From Clostridia bacterium (lineage in GTDB: Bacteria; Bacillota; Clostridia; Oscillospirales; Acutalibacteraceae), in assembly GCA_900769535.1 (NCBI GenBank), contig CAAGHB010000084.1, positions 1 through 20,905 on the forward strand: DNA of 20,905 nt. The letters run 5' to 3'. Below are positions 14,796 through 20,643 of this stretch, piece by piece. The translations under genes and the position numbers were made by a program. Position 1 is the first letter of the stretch; each line of letters begins with the position of its first letter. The notes under the pieces were generated by a model. That model saw only the letters and a program-made list of their open reading frames with translations. It was not told the DNA's origin and ran no database searches.

Positions 14796-15421
14796 TTTAA
14801 AGCACCGTCCTTAAAATTTTTATCGTTTTTGATTTTCTTTTTTAAATTTATTTTTATAAGCCGCATTATAAGCTTTATCCCGTTTGTTACGAGGTGAATA
14901 AGCCGCAGCTTTAATTTAATATGAAACCGTATATATCCTTCGCCGTCGTAAATCGGCCGTATTGTTACATCGGGTTTGCTGAATTTAGTTTTTGTAGCGG
15001 TAAAGGCAAGAAAGGGATATACCACAGCGTTTAAAGCGCCGCACCGTATGGCCGTATCGGCGGCGTCATCTCCGCTTACACCTATATCAATATGCGCTTT
15101 TTTTATTTTCAGATGCCCTGTGACCTTTCCGAGCCGTTCTAAAAACGCCTTTGCTACGTCTATAAAATATTCAACAGTTTGGGCTATTCCGTCCGATTTA
15201 ATCATCGAGCCGAACGAACCCGATTTTTCCTTTTTATTATTCTCAGTTTTTTTCTTTTTACTTTTCTTTTTATCACTTTTAGGAAAAATTTTGAAATTAA
15301 GGAACATATATCCGAGCTTTACTACCGTTTTGTCCTCGCTTTTTACGACAAGTCGAAGATTTGACAACAGTATTATCGCAAAAAAAGCAATTATTCCGGC
15401 GATAATATAAAGTGCCGTCAT
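14792..15421 (-). CDS. DUF2953 domain-containing membrane-anchored protein
   Basis: A 209-aa protein with a single N-terminal membrane segment (MTALYIIAGIIAFFAIILLS), then a strongly basic Lys-rich stretch (about residues 50-72, KSDKKKSKKKKTENNKKEKS). The DUF2953 domain follows (about 90-200), with HLKIKKAHIDIGVSGDDAAD and RCGALNAVVYPF. The related B. subtilis YtfI is encoded next to ytfJ, which matches the neighbour here. No enzymatic motifs are visible. It is likely linked to sporulation or the envelope by context alone. AAAGGAGAAG lies about 7 nt before the ATG, and the gene overlaps gerW by four nt. Confidence 0.85.
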   Translation of the reverse strand: MTALYIIAGIIAFFAIILLSNLRLVVKSEDKTVVKLGYMFLNFKIFPKSDKKKSKKKKTENNKKEKSGSFGSMIKSDGIAQTVEYFIDVAKAFLERLGKVTGHLKIKKAHIDIGVSGDDAADTAIRCGALNAVVYPFLAFTATKTKFSKPDVTIRPIYDGEGYIRFHIKLKLRLIHLVTNGIKLIMRLIKINLKKKIKNDKNFKDGALK

Positions 15422-15451
15422 TTTATCTTCTCCTTTCGTATTTTTATCTTA

Positions 15452-16069
15452 TTAACCGGTCGTATCGGGTGCAGTTGTTTGCTTAGGCCTGCTTATTATT
15501 TCGTCAATTTCAAGCTGGCCGTCGTCATCGTTTGTTAGCTTCTCTTGGTCCTCGGTTGCCTTTTTCGGCAATTCGGGGAGGTCGTCCAAGCTCTCTATTC
15601 CAAATGACCTCAAAAATCCGTCGGTTGTGCCGTAAATCAGCGGACGTCCCGGCAATTCGAGTCGTCCACGTTCCTCGATCAGCCCTTTTTCAACGAGTGA
15701 AGAAACTACTCCTGAGCAGTCAACTCCGCGTACCTGCTCGATAAATGCGCGTGTAACCGGCTGATTGTATGCAACTACCGCCAATACTTCGAATGCCGCA
15801 GGTGAAAGGGGGGAATTGCGCTGAATTTCCAGCATCTTTCGTATAATAGGAGCAAATTTGCTTTCGGTAATGAGCTGATAGCTGTCGTTAAGCTTTATTA
15901 TTCTCAGCGCGCTGTCATTTTTTTCATATCCTGCATTGAGTTCGGCAACAGTTTTTGTCACTTCGTCGGCATTGATGCTAAGCGTTTCGCAAATTCGGTC
16001 GGTAGCAACCGGGTCACCCGAAGCAAAAATGAGCGCTTCAATCGATGCTTTTATTGAATTTTCAGTCAT
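15452..16069 (-). CDS. scpB: Segregation and condensation protein ScpB
   Basis: A 205-aa ScpB. Two winged-helix domains lie at about residues 5-85 (KASIEALIFASGDPVATDRI, then LRIIKLNDSYQLITESKFAP) and 90-165. The second holds SPAAFEVLAVVAYNQPVTRA, then EQVRGVDCSGVVSSLVEKGL and GRPLIYGTTDGFLRSFG, all strong ScpB signatures. An acidic tail follows. ScpB dimers bind ScpA and SMC in the bacterial condensin that compacts and segregates the chromosome. The start overlaps the ScpA stop by 8 nt, so production is probably coupled. The length is normal. Confidence 0.96.
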   Translation of the reverse strand: MTENSIKASIEALIFASGDPVATDRICETLSINADEVTKTVAELNAGYEKNDSALRIIKLNDSYQLITESKFAPIIRKMLEIQRNSPLSPAAFEVLAVVAYNQPVTRAFIEQVRGVDCSGVVSSLVEKGLIEERGRLELPGRPLIYGTTDGFLRSFGIESLDDLPELPKKATEDQEKLTNDDDGQLEIDEIISRPKQTTAPDTTG

Positions 16070-16781
16070 TGATATCCTCCTTACCGAACATAGTAACCGT
16101 CATTTTATCGCCGTCGCCGTCAACCGTAACTCGTCTCGCCTTTACAAGTTCGAGAATTGCCAAAAATGTAGCAACAAGCTCCGAACGGCTCTTTGACTCC
16201 TCAAAAAGCGATTTCCATTTTACCTTGGTTTTCTTTCTAAGGTTGCGCAAAATTGAAATAACCTTTGTCGATACGGCAACTATTTTTTTTGCCACAAGGG
16301 GCTTGAAATTATCAACAGGCGGCGGAAGATGTCTCAGTCCCCGTCCTACTGCCGACAAATAAGCATCAATAAGCTCGGTCGGCTCGTGATTTCGCTTATA
16401 GGTTTTGTCACATTCGATTTTCATCTGACTGCGGACAAATCGACCGAATCCGTCTGTCATGGTCGAAAGCTCCCTCGCCATCTGCTTGCATACGCTGTAT
16501 TCGAGTAGCTCTGCGGACAGCTCCTCTTTAAGCGAATCACCCTCGTCATGCTGCGGCAACAGCATAACCGTCTTGATATAAACAAGTCGGGCCGCCATTT
16601 CGAGAAATTCACTTGCAACGTCCATGTCGTTGTCCTGCATTAACTTTATCTGCTCCATGTACTGTTCGAGCAGCTGCGAAATGTTAATGTCATAAATATT
16701 CAGTTTATTTTTGGCTATCAGTGTAAGGAGCAGGTCAAGAGGCCCCTCAAACACATCAAGCTTGTACGAAAGCTTGTCCAT
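16062..16781 (-). CDS. scpA: Segregation and condensation protein ScpA
   Basis: A 239-aa ScpA kleisin. The N-terminal helical domain begins YKLDVFEGPLDLLLTLIAKN, the standard opening (F-x-GPLDLLL-L-I), followed by DINISQLLEQYMEQI and ASEFLEMAARLVYIKTVMLL. The middle is the ScpB-binding stretch, and the C-terminal winged helix (about 160-239) has FLAILELVKARRVTVDGDGD. ScpA links the two SMC heads and recruits ScpB. It follows the M50 protease gene by 28 nt. The upstream sequence carries a GGAG about 11 nt before the ATG. Confidence 0.96.
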   Translation of the reverse strand: MDKLSYKLDVFEGPLDLLLTLIAKNKLNIYDINISQLLEQYMEQIKLMQDNDMDVASEFLEMAARLVYIKTVMLLPQHDEGDSLKEELSAELLEYSVCKQMARELSTMTDGFGRFVRSQMKIECDKTYKRNHEPTELIDAYLSAVGRGLRHLPPPVDNFKPLVAKKIVAVSTKVISILRNLRKKTKVKWKSLFEESKSRSELVATFLAILELVKARRVTVDGDGDKMTVTMFGKEDIND

Positions 16782-16809
16782 ATTAAACTGACTCCGTTAT
16801 AAATATTGA

Positions 16810-17595
16810 TTAAACTACGTTGTGAAAGGGTAATGTGGCATCAAAAATTCTGAAAGGCAGGGTGACAATATAGTCGATAACGCTATATAGATTATTGCTG
16901 ATATAACCTATTGTTGACGATAGTACACCCGTTGCCGCAAGTGCCATTACTATAAAAAAGGTGTATTGCTCAAATGATTGAAGCTTGTAATAAATGCGGT
17001 TGGGTAAAAATGCTCCCAAGATTCTTGAACCGTCAAGCGGCGGAATCGGAATAAGATTGAATGCAGCAAGACACAGGTTGGTGCTGGCGGCAATATTTAA
17101 AAATATGACAATGTAATAAAAGATTTTGAATGTTAAATCGCTGACACCACTATAAGTTAGAACCGTCGAGCCGGTTGCGATATCAATTCCGATAGAAATC
17201 GTAATACCGTAAAAGCCCGAAATAAAATCGACAATATTTACGATAATCATCAATACTACTGCCATAAGAATATTTGAAATCGGACCGGCAGCGGCAATGA
17301 GCGCCATATCTCTTTTCGGTTTTCTTAAATTCCATTGATTAACGGGTACCGGCTCAGCCCAACCGAAGCCAAATGCAAGGAGCAGTAATGCGCCCAAATA
17401 GTTTATATGTCTTAAAGGATTGAGGGTGAGACGGCCAAATGACTTGGCCGTGTTATCGCCGAGTTTATGTGCTGTAAAAGCATGAGCCGCTTCGTGAATA
17501 GGCATGGTGCAAAATATTACAAAAAGCAGTGATAACAGCGAGACTGTAAAGTATTCAATGCTTTCAATTCCGCCGTTTAAAATATCGGATAACAA
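16810..17595 (-). CDS. Site-2 protease family M50 membrane metalloprotease
   Basis: A 261-aa multi-spanning intramembrane zinc protease. The HExxH motif is PIHEAAHAF (His34, Glu35, His38) within the second hydrophobic segment. The second metal-ligand motif is NLIPIPPLDGSRIL (about 180-193, Asp188), as in the SpoIVFB/RasP superfamily, here of the small YwhC/Rv2869-like type without PDZ or CBS domains. It probably cuts membrane-spanning regulators or signal-peptide remnants; the target is unknown. It starts with TTG at 17595, preceded by AAAGGAG, and is the first gene of the scpA-scpB operon. A clear SigA promoter lies at 17639-17667. The M50-scpA-scpB order is conserved in many Firmicutes. Confidence 0.92.
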   Translation of the reverse strand: MLSDILNGGIESIEYFTVSLLSLLFVIFCTMPIHEAAHAFTAHKLGDNTAKSFGRLTLNPLRHINYLGALLLLAFGFGWAEPVPVNQWNLRKPKRDMALIAAAGPISNILMAVVLMIIVNIVDFISGFYGITISIGIDIATGSTVLTYSGVSDLTFKIFYYIVIFLNIAASTNLCLAAFNLIPIPPLDGSRILGAFLPNRIYYKLQSFEQYTFFIVMALAATGVLSSTIGYISNNLYSVIDYIVTLPFRIFDATLPFHNVV

Positions 17596-17638
17596 TTTAA
17601 AAGGACTCCTTTACCTGTAAATACAAATATTCACAATA

Positions 17639-17667
17639 ATTATATAATATTATTAACAAAAATACAA
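17639..17667 (-). promoter_or_regulatory. SigA-type promoter of the M50-scpAB-gerW-rluB operon
   Basis: On the minus strand TTGTAT (17667-17662), 17-nt spacer, TATAAT (17644-17639). It is about 45 nt before the TTG start of the protease gene. Confidence 0.8.
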
Positions 17668-17724
17668 GAGTAAAGACCTTTAAAACAGAAAAATTAAAAA
17701 AATAAAAAAAGACGAAAAAATGTC

Positions 17725-17753
17725 TTGACAGTCGAATAATCTTTTGCTATAAT
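17725..17753 (+). promoter_or_regulatory. Consensus promoter of tRNA-Leu(GAG)
   Basis: TTGACA (17725-17730), exactly 17 nt, TATAAT (17748-17753): both boxes match the SigA consensus at every position. Transcription would start about 25 nt before the mature tRNA. Confidence 0.93.
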
Positions 17754-17784
17754 AGCCAATGCGCTGTTAAGGAACATGACATTT

Positions 17785-17868
17785 GCGAGCATGCTGGAAT
17801 TGGCAGACAGGCACGTTTGAGGGGCGTGTGTTTATGACGTGTGGGTTCAAGTCCCACTGCTCGCACCA
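17785..17868 (+). tRNA. tRNA-Leu (anticodon GAG)
   Basis: An 84-nt class II tRNA. Acceptor GCGAGCA pairs with TGCTCGC. The D-arm contains GGAATTGGCAGACAGG. The anticodon stem CACGT/GCGTG encloses loop TTGAGGG, anticodon GAG. A short variable arm follows, then T-arm GTGGG-TTCAAGT-CCCAC, discriminator A and encoded CCA. It decodes CUC and CUU. Confidence 0.95.
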
Positions 17869-17873
17869 GCGCG

Positions 17874-17909
17874 GCGCTGAACGATTATTTGTTCAGCGCT
17901 TCTTTTTTT
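17874..17909 (+). terminator. Intrinsic terminator after tRNA-Leu(GAG)
   Basis: GCGCTGAAC (17874-17882), 8-nt loop, GTTCAGCGC (17891-17899), then TTCTTTTTTT. It separates the first tRNA-Leu from the duplicated tRNA-Leu half that follows. Confidence 0.9.
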
Positions 17910-17935
17910 GCCTATTTGATGTGAAATGTTTTCAC

Positions 17936-17964
17936 TTAATATGCGGGTGTGGCGGAATTGGCAG
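17936..17964 (+). repeat. Direct repeat copy 1: leader plus 5' 22 nt of tRNA-Leu (truncated tRNA)
   Basis: Twenty-nine bases, starting TTAATATGCGGGTGTGG and ending GGAATTGGCAG, are identical to 18109-18137. They hold 7 nt of leader and the first 22 nt of tRNA-Leu(UAG), up to the D-loop. What follows does not continue as tRNA: no partner CACCCGC, anticodon arm or T-arm occurs before the second copy. The two copies are 173 nt apart. Confidence 0.95.
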
Positions 17965-18108
17965 CGTAGAGCTTGACCGCGTCCGGTGGACGAAGAAGGG
18001 AAAGCGAAACGGCGCAGCGGTCGACAGATGACGATGCAACACCTTGCAGAAGGCAGATGTCGGGCACCGCAAGAGTCACGCGGTAGCGCGGCTGGCTGAT
18101 AAAAAAAG
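17965..18108 (+). other. 144-nt GC-rich, structured sequence of unknown origin (candidate ncRNA or insertion)
   Basis: This sequence lies between the two copies of the 29-bp repeat. By hand count 85 of 144 bases are G or C, clearly above the A/T-rich surroundings. Several helices can be drawn: TTGACCGC with GCGGTCGA (8 bp, one wobble; 17973-17980 / 18017-18024), CGTCC-GGT-GGACG, CGACA with TGTCG (18022-18026 / 18058-18062), TGCAA-CACC-TTGCA (18035-18048), and ACCGC with GCGGT (18066-18070 / 18080-18084). It ends in GATAAAAAAAG. Some of these compete. No rRNA, SRP, tmRNA, RNase P, group I or group II core was recognised. It could be an RNA gene, a small insertion, or recombination debris. Confidence 0.5.
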
Positions 18109-18137
18109 TTAATATGCGGGTGTGGCGGAATTGGCAG
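18109..18137 (+). repeat. Direct repeat copy 2, within the intact tRNA-Leu(UAG)
   Basis: Identical over 29 bases to 17936-17964. Here the sequence continues into a complete tRNA, so this is the functional copy. Confidence 0.95.
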
Positions 18138-18199
18138 ACGCGCTAGACTTAGGATCTAGTGGTAATACCGTGGGGGTTCAAGTCCCTTCACCCGCACCA
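18116..18199 (+). tRNA. tRNA-Leu (anticodon UAG)
   Basis: An 84-nt class II tRNA. Acceptor GCGGGTG pairs with CACCCGC. The D-arm contains GGAATTGGCAGACGC. The anticodon stem CTAGA/TCTAG encloses loop CTTAGGA, anticodon TAG. The variable arm has TGGTAATACCG, the T-arm is GGGGG-TTCAAGT-CCCTT-like, and A-CCA is encoded. It decodes CUA/CUG. No promoter is obvious directly upstream because the repeated DNA supplies its leader. Confidence 0.96.
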
Positions 18200-18206
18200 A
18201 TGCATT

Positions 18207-18256
18207 CAAACCCGAACCTTTTACCAATCGGTGAAACGTTCGGGTTTGTTGTTTTC
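18207..18256 (+). terminator. Intrinsic terminator after tRNA-Leu(UAG)
   Basis: CAAACCCGAAC (18207-18217) pairs with GTTCGGGTTTG (18238-18248). The enclosed TTTACC/GGTGAAA can extend the stem. TTGTTTTC follows. Confidence 0.85.
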
Positions 18257-18283
18257 TTAAAAGATGTTAAATAGCCTTTGTTT

Positions 18284-18319
18284 GTGGCAGTACAGAGTGT
18301 ACTTGCTCTGTACTGCCAC
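18284..18319 (+). promoter_or_regulatory. Perfect 14-bp inverted repeat upstream of the transglutaminase-like gene
   Basis: GTGGCAGTACAGAG, 8-nt loop TGTACTTG, then CTCTGTACTGCCAC. The 3' side is followed by TTCTTCGTTTC, a poor T tail. It could be a terminator, an operator or a leader hairpin; it ends about 43 nt before the gene start. Confidence 0.7.
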
Positions 18320-18362
18320 TTCTTCGTTTCAAAGAATTTTCGTACATAAAGGAGATTTTGAA

Positions 18363-19265
18363 ATGAAGACTAAAAAAGAAACTAAAACTAATACATCAAG
18401 AATTATTTTCTTTACTATTGCACTTACATATAATTTAATATTTGCATTTTACTTGAGAGATTTTCTTGTTCTCTCTCCCATCCTACAGGTATTCTATCTG
18501 CTATCAATTTTACCGTGCTTATTTTTAATCGTTGAGATAAAAACAAAAGCAATGAGATCGGTGGTTTATATCTTGATAATGCTCATTGCTTGTATGAACA
18601 TTACTTATGCAATTTATTGCCGTAGAGTATTTCCCGTTTTAGCAATCATATCACTTGTTATCGTTTTTATGTATTTTATCTGCTTTGCCGACAATAAAGG
18701 GAAAGATAATCTATTTACGAAAATTTATGTGTTGGTGGTATCCACGGCAATTGTGGCATTGCTCTTCTCGGCATATATTTTCATCTACAAACAGGATGAT
18801 GCATCCCTTACCAATGGTCAAGCAACCTTGTGGGATACGAACACTGTTGCACTTGCTGACGAAATTTGTGCCAATTGCGATACTGATGAAGAACAGGTAA
18901 AAGCAATATATTATTGGATGATACATAATTTCGAGTATGATTACAAATGTGAACCCTTTATTCAATATTTTAATGTTCGTAAAACTTTAACTACTAAAAA
19001 AGGTATCTGCTACGACTTTTCCCATCTATTCGCAGCACTCTGCCGTAGCCAGAATATCCCTTGCTATGTCCTTGACGGAACAAAATTAGATGATGCGAAT
19101 TATCATCATACTTGGAATAGAGTCTACTTTAATGACTCTTGGTGGGATATGGACGTTACCTTTGATATTGTTCAAACTAAAAATCAAGGAGTACTTTATG
19201 GTTTTCGCAAAATTGATGGTCCATATGTTACTATTAAAGAATTTTTTATAACGAAGATATACTAA
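18363..19265 (+). CDS. Membrane-anchored transglutaminase-like protein
   Basis: A 300-aa protein. Residues about 12-145 hold roughly five hydrophobic membrane segments. Residues about 160-300 form a transglutaminase-like (cysteine-protease fold) domain: EEQVKAIYYWMIHNFEYDY, the nucleophile in KKGICYDFSHLFAALC (Cys216), then DANYHHTWNRVYFN (His249) and SWWDMDVTFD (Asp264). That completes the Cys-His-Asp triad. The domain most likely faces outward, where homologues act as peptidases or cross-linkers; the substrate is unknown. The ATG at 18363 was chosen over the longer frame because AAAGGAG lies 6 nt upstream and the first 33 codons of the longer frame cross the inverted repeat. The A/T-rich codon use differs from the core operons to the left. 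A single-gene unit ended by a strong terminator. Confidence 0.85.
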   Translation: MKTKKETKTNTSRIIFFTIALTYNLIFAFYLRDFLVLSPILQVFYLLSILPCLFLIVEIKTKAMRSVVYILIMLIACMNITYAIYCRRVFPVLAIISLVIVFMYFICFADNKGKDNLFTKIYVLVVSTAIVALLFSAYIFIYKQDDASLTNGQATLWDTNTVALADEICANCDTDEEQVKAIYYWMIHNFEYDYKCEPFIQYFNVRKTLTTKKGICYDFSHLFAALCRSQNIPCYVLDGTKLDDANYHHTWNRVYFNDSWWDMDVTFDIVQTKNQGVLYGFRKIDGPYVTIKEFFITKIY

Positions 19266-19270
19266 GTATG

Positions 19271-19300
19271 AGTAAAGCCGCCCACTCGGGCGGCTTTACT
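19271..19300. terminator. Bidirectional terminator between convergent genes
   Basis: AGTAAAGCCGCCC, loop ACTC, GGGCGGCTTTACT: a perfect 13-bp stem between the transglutaminase-like gene and the XRE regulator gene. Confidence 0.9.
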
Positions 19301-19306
19301 TATAGT

Positions 19307-19618
19307 TTATTTCTTAATTAAACCTTTTATCAAATTTGCAATGTTATCTAACTGTTGGTCATCAAGTTTTTTCAAATCCTTGATAATTGCATCCAATTTG
19401 GTGGGGTTCTTGGCTTCGAGATCAAAGAACTCGCCTACAGAAATACCTAAATAATCACATATATAGAAAATACCAGGTAAAGACGGCAACGATTTCCCAG
19501 ATTCGATATTGTTAATATATCCTGCGTTCTGTCCGATTGCCAAACTCATTTCTCGTGCGGATACATTCTTCTTTTCTCGCAGTTGTGCTAATCGCAAAGC
19601 AAAATCTTTTTCGTCCAT
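19307..19618 (-). CDS. XRE-family HTH transcriptional regulator
   Basis: A 103-aa regulator with an N-terminal Cro/CI-type helix-turn-helix (residues about 5-62): LRLAQLREKKNVSAREMSLA, then IGQNAGYINNIESGKSLPSL and FYICDYLGISVGEFFDLEAK. The C-terminal helix (about 70-103, KLDAIIKDLKKLDDQQLDNI) probably dimerises. There is no sensor domain. It reads away from the SLOG gene, and the two share the intergenic DNA at 19619-19929. A repeated octamer there overlaps the SLOG promoter, so autoregulation and control of the neighbour are reasonable inferences. GGTGGTGAG precedes the ATG. Small regulators of this kind are common in genomic islands. Confidence 0.93.
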   Translation of the reverse strand: MDEKDFALRLAQLREKKNVSAREMSLAIGQNAGYINNIESGKSLPSLPGIFYICDYLGISVGEFFDLEAKNPTKLDAIIKDLKKLDDQQLDNIANLIKGLIKK

Positions 19619-19658
19619 AATCTCACCACCCTTTATTACATTTTAACCCATACAGGTG

Positions 19659-19719
19659 GCAATATTATTGGTTGTAAGGCGGTAAAGTTGTTGCAATATT
19701 GGTTTATATATGATATAAT
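19659..19719 (+). promoter_or_regulatory. Promoter of the SLOG leader with repeated octamer (candidate XRE operator)
   Basis: TTGCAA (19691-19696), 17-nt spacer, TATAAT (19714-19719). The octamer GCAATATT occurs at 19659-19666 and again at 19693-19700, the second overlapping the -35 box. The first lies in the region upstream of the divergent XRE gene. Confidence 0.6.
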
Positions 19720-19758
19720 ATAAAAAATATCGGAAATAAACCTATAATTGTTTCTTAA

Positions 19759-19830
19759 ATGACCGCTATACACACATTTTTATCGGCATCCGCTTTGTGC
19801 TTTGGTATATCCATTCTATTTGCGGTGTAA
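19759..19830 (+). CDS. Possible 23-residue hydrophobic leader peptide
   Basis: ATG to TAA encodes 23 residues, beginning MTAIHTFLSAS and ending CFGISILFAV, largely hydrophobic. The stop is three nt before the possible antiterminator strand at 19833. There is no convincing ribosome site in front, so it may be chance. It is included because of its position within an attenuator-like leader. Confidence 0.22.
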   Translation: MTAIHTFLSASALCFGISILFAV

Positions 19831-19884
19831 GACCGTTGGTTTCGCAGGAGCTTATTACAGAGATAGTCGCGTCATTGTAGGATA

Positions 19885-19917
19885 ACCCATCGGACATAGG
19901 TTCGATGGGTATTTTTT
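19885..19917 (+). terminator. Intrinsic terminator placed directly before the SLOG ribosome site
   Basis: ACCCATCG, 10-nt loop, CGATGGGT, then ATTTTTT. AGGAG for the SLOG gene begins at the next base (19918), so transcription must pass this hairpin to reach the gene. Confidence 0.85.
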
Positions 19918-19929
19918 AGGAGTGGTATA

Positions 19930-20409
19930 ATGCTTGATATTTTTACCGTTGTCTTTTTTGGTCACAGATATATAGACAATCCGTTGAAGGTAGAAGAGTT
20001 ACTTGAGGAACAGATACGGAAACTTATTAACGAAAAAGAATATGTGGATTTTGTTGTTGGACGTAACGGAGAGTTTGACCAGTGTGTTTCGTCCACAGTG
20101 CTTCGTGTACGAAAAAACGTACGGGATGACAATAGCGCTCTTGTATTAATGTTGCCCTATCCTACTGCGGAGTATTTAAACAATGAAGAATATTTCCACG
20201 AATATTATACGGATGTAGAAATATCATACTCTGCATCTATGGCACATCCTAAATCAGCAATACAAATCCGTAATCGTGAAATGGTGGATAGAGCCGATTT
20301 AATTATATGTTATGTAGAGGAAAAAGCAGGAGGCGCATGGCAAACAGTAAAGTACGCAATAGAACAAGAAAAAACGGTAATTAATCTTGCAAAAAGCGAT
20401 GGGGAATAA
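19930..20409 (+). CDS. SLOG-fold (DprA/YpsA-like Rossmann) protein
   Basis: A 159-aa single-domain protein of the SLOG superfamily (nucleotide or NAD-derivative-binding Rossmann fold shared by DprA, LOG and YpsA). Visible motifs: the first strand and loop VVFFGHRYIDNP (residues 8-18), FVVGRNGEFDQCVSSTVLRV (41-60) as the second strand with its Gly-rich loop, LVLMLPYPTAEYL, then IRNREMVDRADLIICYVEEK with AGGAWQTVKYA (113-143). The last group fits the RN-x-x-(L/M)-x-(D)-x-(S/A)D-x-(L/V)-(I/V) pattern that closes the fold. Homologues are frequent on mobile elements and have been proposed to sense nucleotide signals in conflict systems (literature inference). AGGAG lies 7 nt upstream. A terminator-bearing leader precedes it, a terminator follows, and an XRE regulator diverges from it. 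Confidence 0.78.
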   Translation: MLDIFTVVFFGHRYIDNPLKVEELLEEQIRKLINEKEYVDFVVGRNGEFDQCVSSTVLRVRKNVRDDNSALVLMLPYPTAEYLNNEEYFHEYYTDVEISYSASMAHPKSAIQIRNREMVDRADLIICYVEEKAGGAWQTVKYAIEQEKTVINLAKSDGE

Positions 20410-20420
20410 TGAGGCAAACA

Positions 20421-20455
20421 AAAAAGGTGCCCTAAAAAGGCACCTAATATTTTTC
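20421..20455 (+). terminator. Intrinsic terminator after the SLOG gene
   Basis: AGGTGCC, 7-nt loop CTAAAAA, GGCACCT, then AATATTTTT. It begins about 12 nt after the SLOG stop. Confidence 0.85.
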
Positions 20456-20544
20456 GTAGAGTATTTAACTATACGAAACAACGCATATTATTTCCACTCA
20501 ACTATTATACAAAATGGTGTTAGATTTGTCAATGTATTTTGCGG

Positions 20545-20636
20545 TATAATGTCGAATTTAAGAAAATATGTCCGTTTTGACCAAAACATTGTCTTGTAAA
20601 ATAGTAATTACAATGAAAGTAATGTCTTACAGGAGG
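20545..20636 (+). promoter_or_regulatory. Upstream region of the partial recombinase gene
   Basis: The 188 nt between the terminator and the start codon are A/T-rich. A TATAAT lies at 20545-20550 without a good -35 at 17 nt (a TTGTCA is only 13 nt away). AGGAGG at 20631-20636 is the ribosome site. I see no gene in this stretch. Confidence 0.35.
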
Positions 20637-20643
20637 AATTTTG

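Larger units (their letters stand above)
19726..19929 (+). promoter_or_regulatory. Long leader with terminator/antiterminator architecture upstream of the SLOG gene
   Basis: From the inferred transcription start the leader runs about 200 nt to the SLOG start codon. Its 3' part has a terminator at 19885-19917. CCGTTGGTT (19833-19841) can pair with AACCCATCGG (19884-19893), the 5' arm of that terminator, with one mismatch and one bulge. This gives a possible antiterminator. ACCGC (19762-19766) can also pair with GCGGT (19822-19826), and TGTAA with TTACA around 19827-19857. No known riboswitch class was recognised. Apart from this, the 311-bp gap between the XRE and SLOG genes holds only the promoter and the small frame listed separately. 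Confidence 0.5.

Noticed and set aside
17783..18031. An 82-residue frame starting MRACWNWQTGTFEG
   Set aside because: It is the in-frame reading of tRNA-Leu(GAG), its terminator and the tRNA half-repeat; CWNWQTG is the typical artefact of translating tRNA-Leu.
17965..18108. Group I or group II intron, SRP RNA, RNase P RNA or tmRNA in the GC-rich insert
   Set aside because: I looked for a group II domain V, group I P/Q/R/S cores, the SRP GGAAGCAGCC loop and RNase P conserved blocks and found none. A short AGGCAGATG resembles part of SRP RNA, but the rest does not follow.
17965..18108. A protein-coding reading of the GC-rich insert
   Set aside because: One minus-strand frame is open throughout, but it has no start, no recognisable family and no ribosome site. 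In 144 nt of GC-rich DNA this is expected by chance.
19726..19929. Type III toxin-antitoxin (ToxIN-like) reading of the RNA-terminator-gene layout
   Set aside because: The leader has no tandem repeats and the downstream protein has a SLOG fold, not a ToxN/CptN fold.
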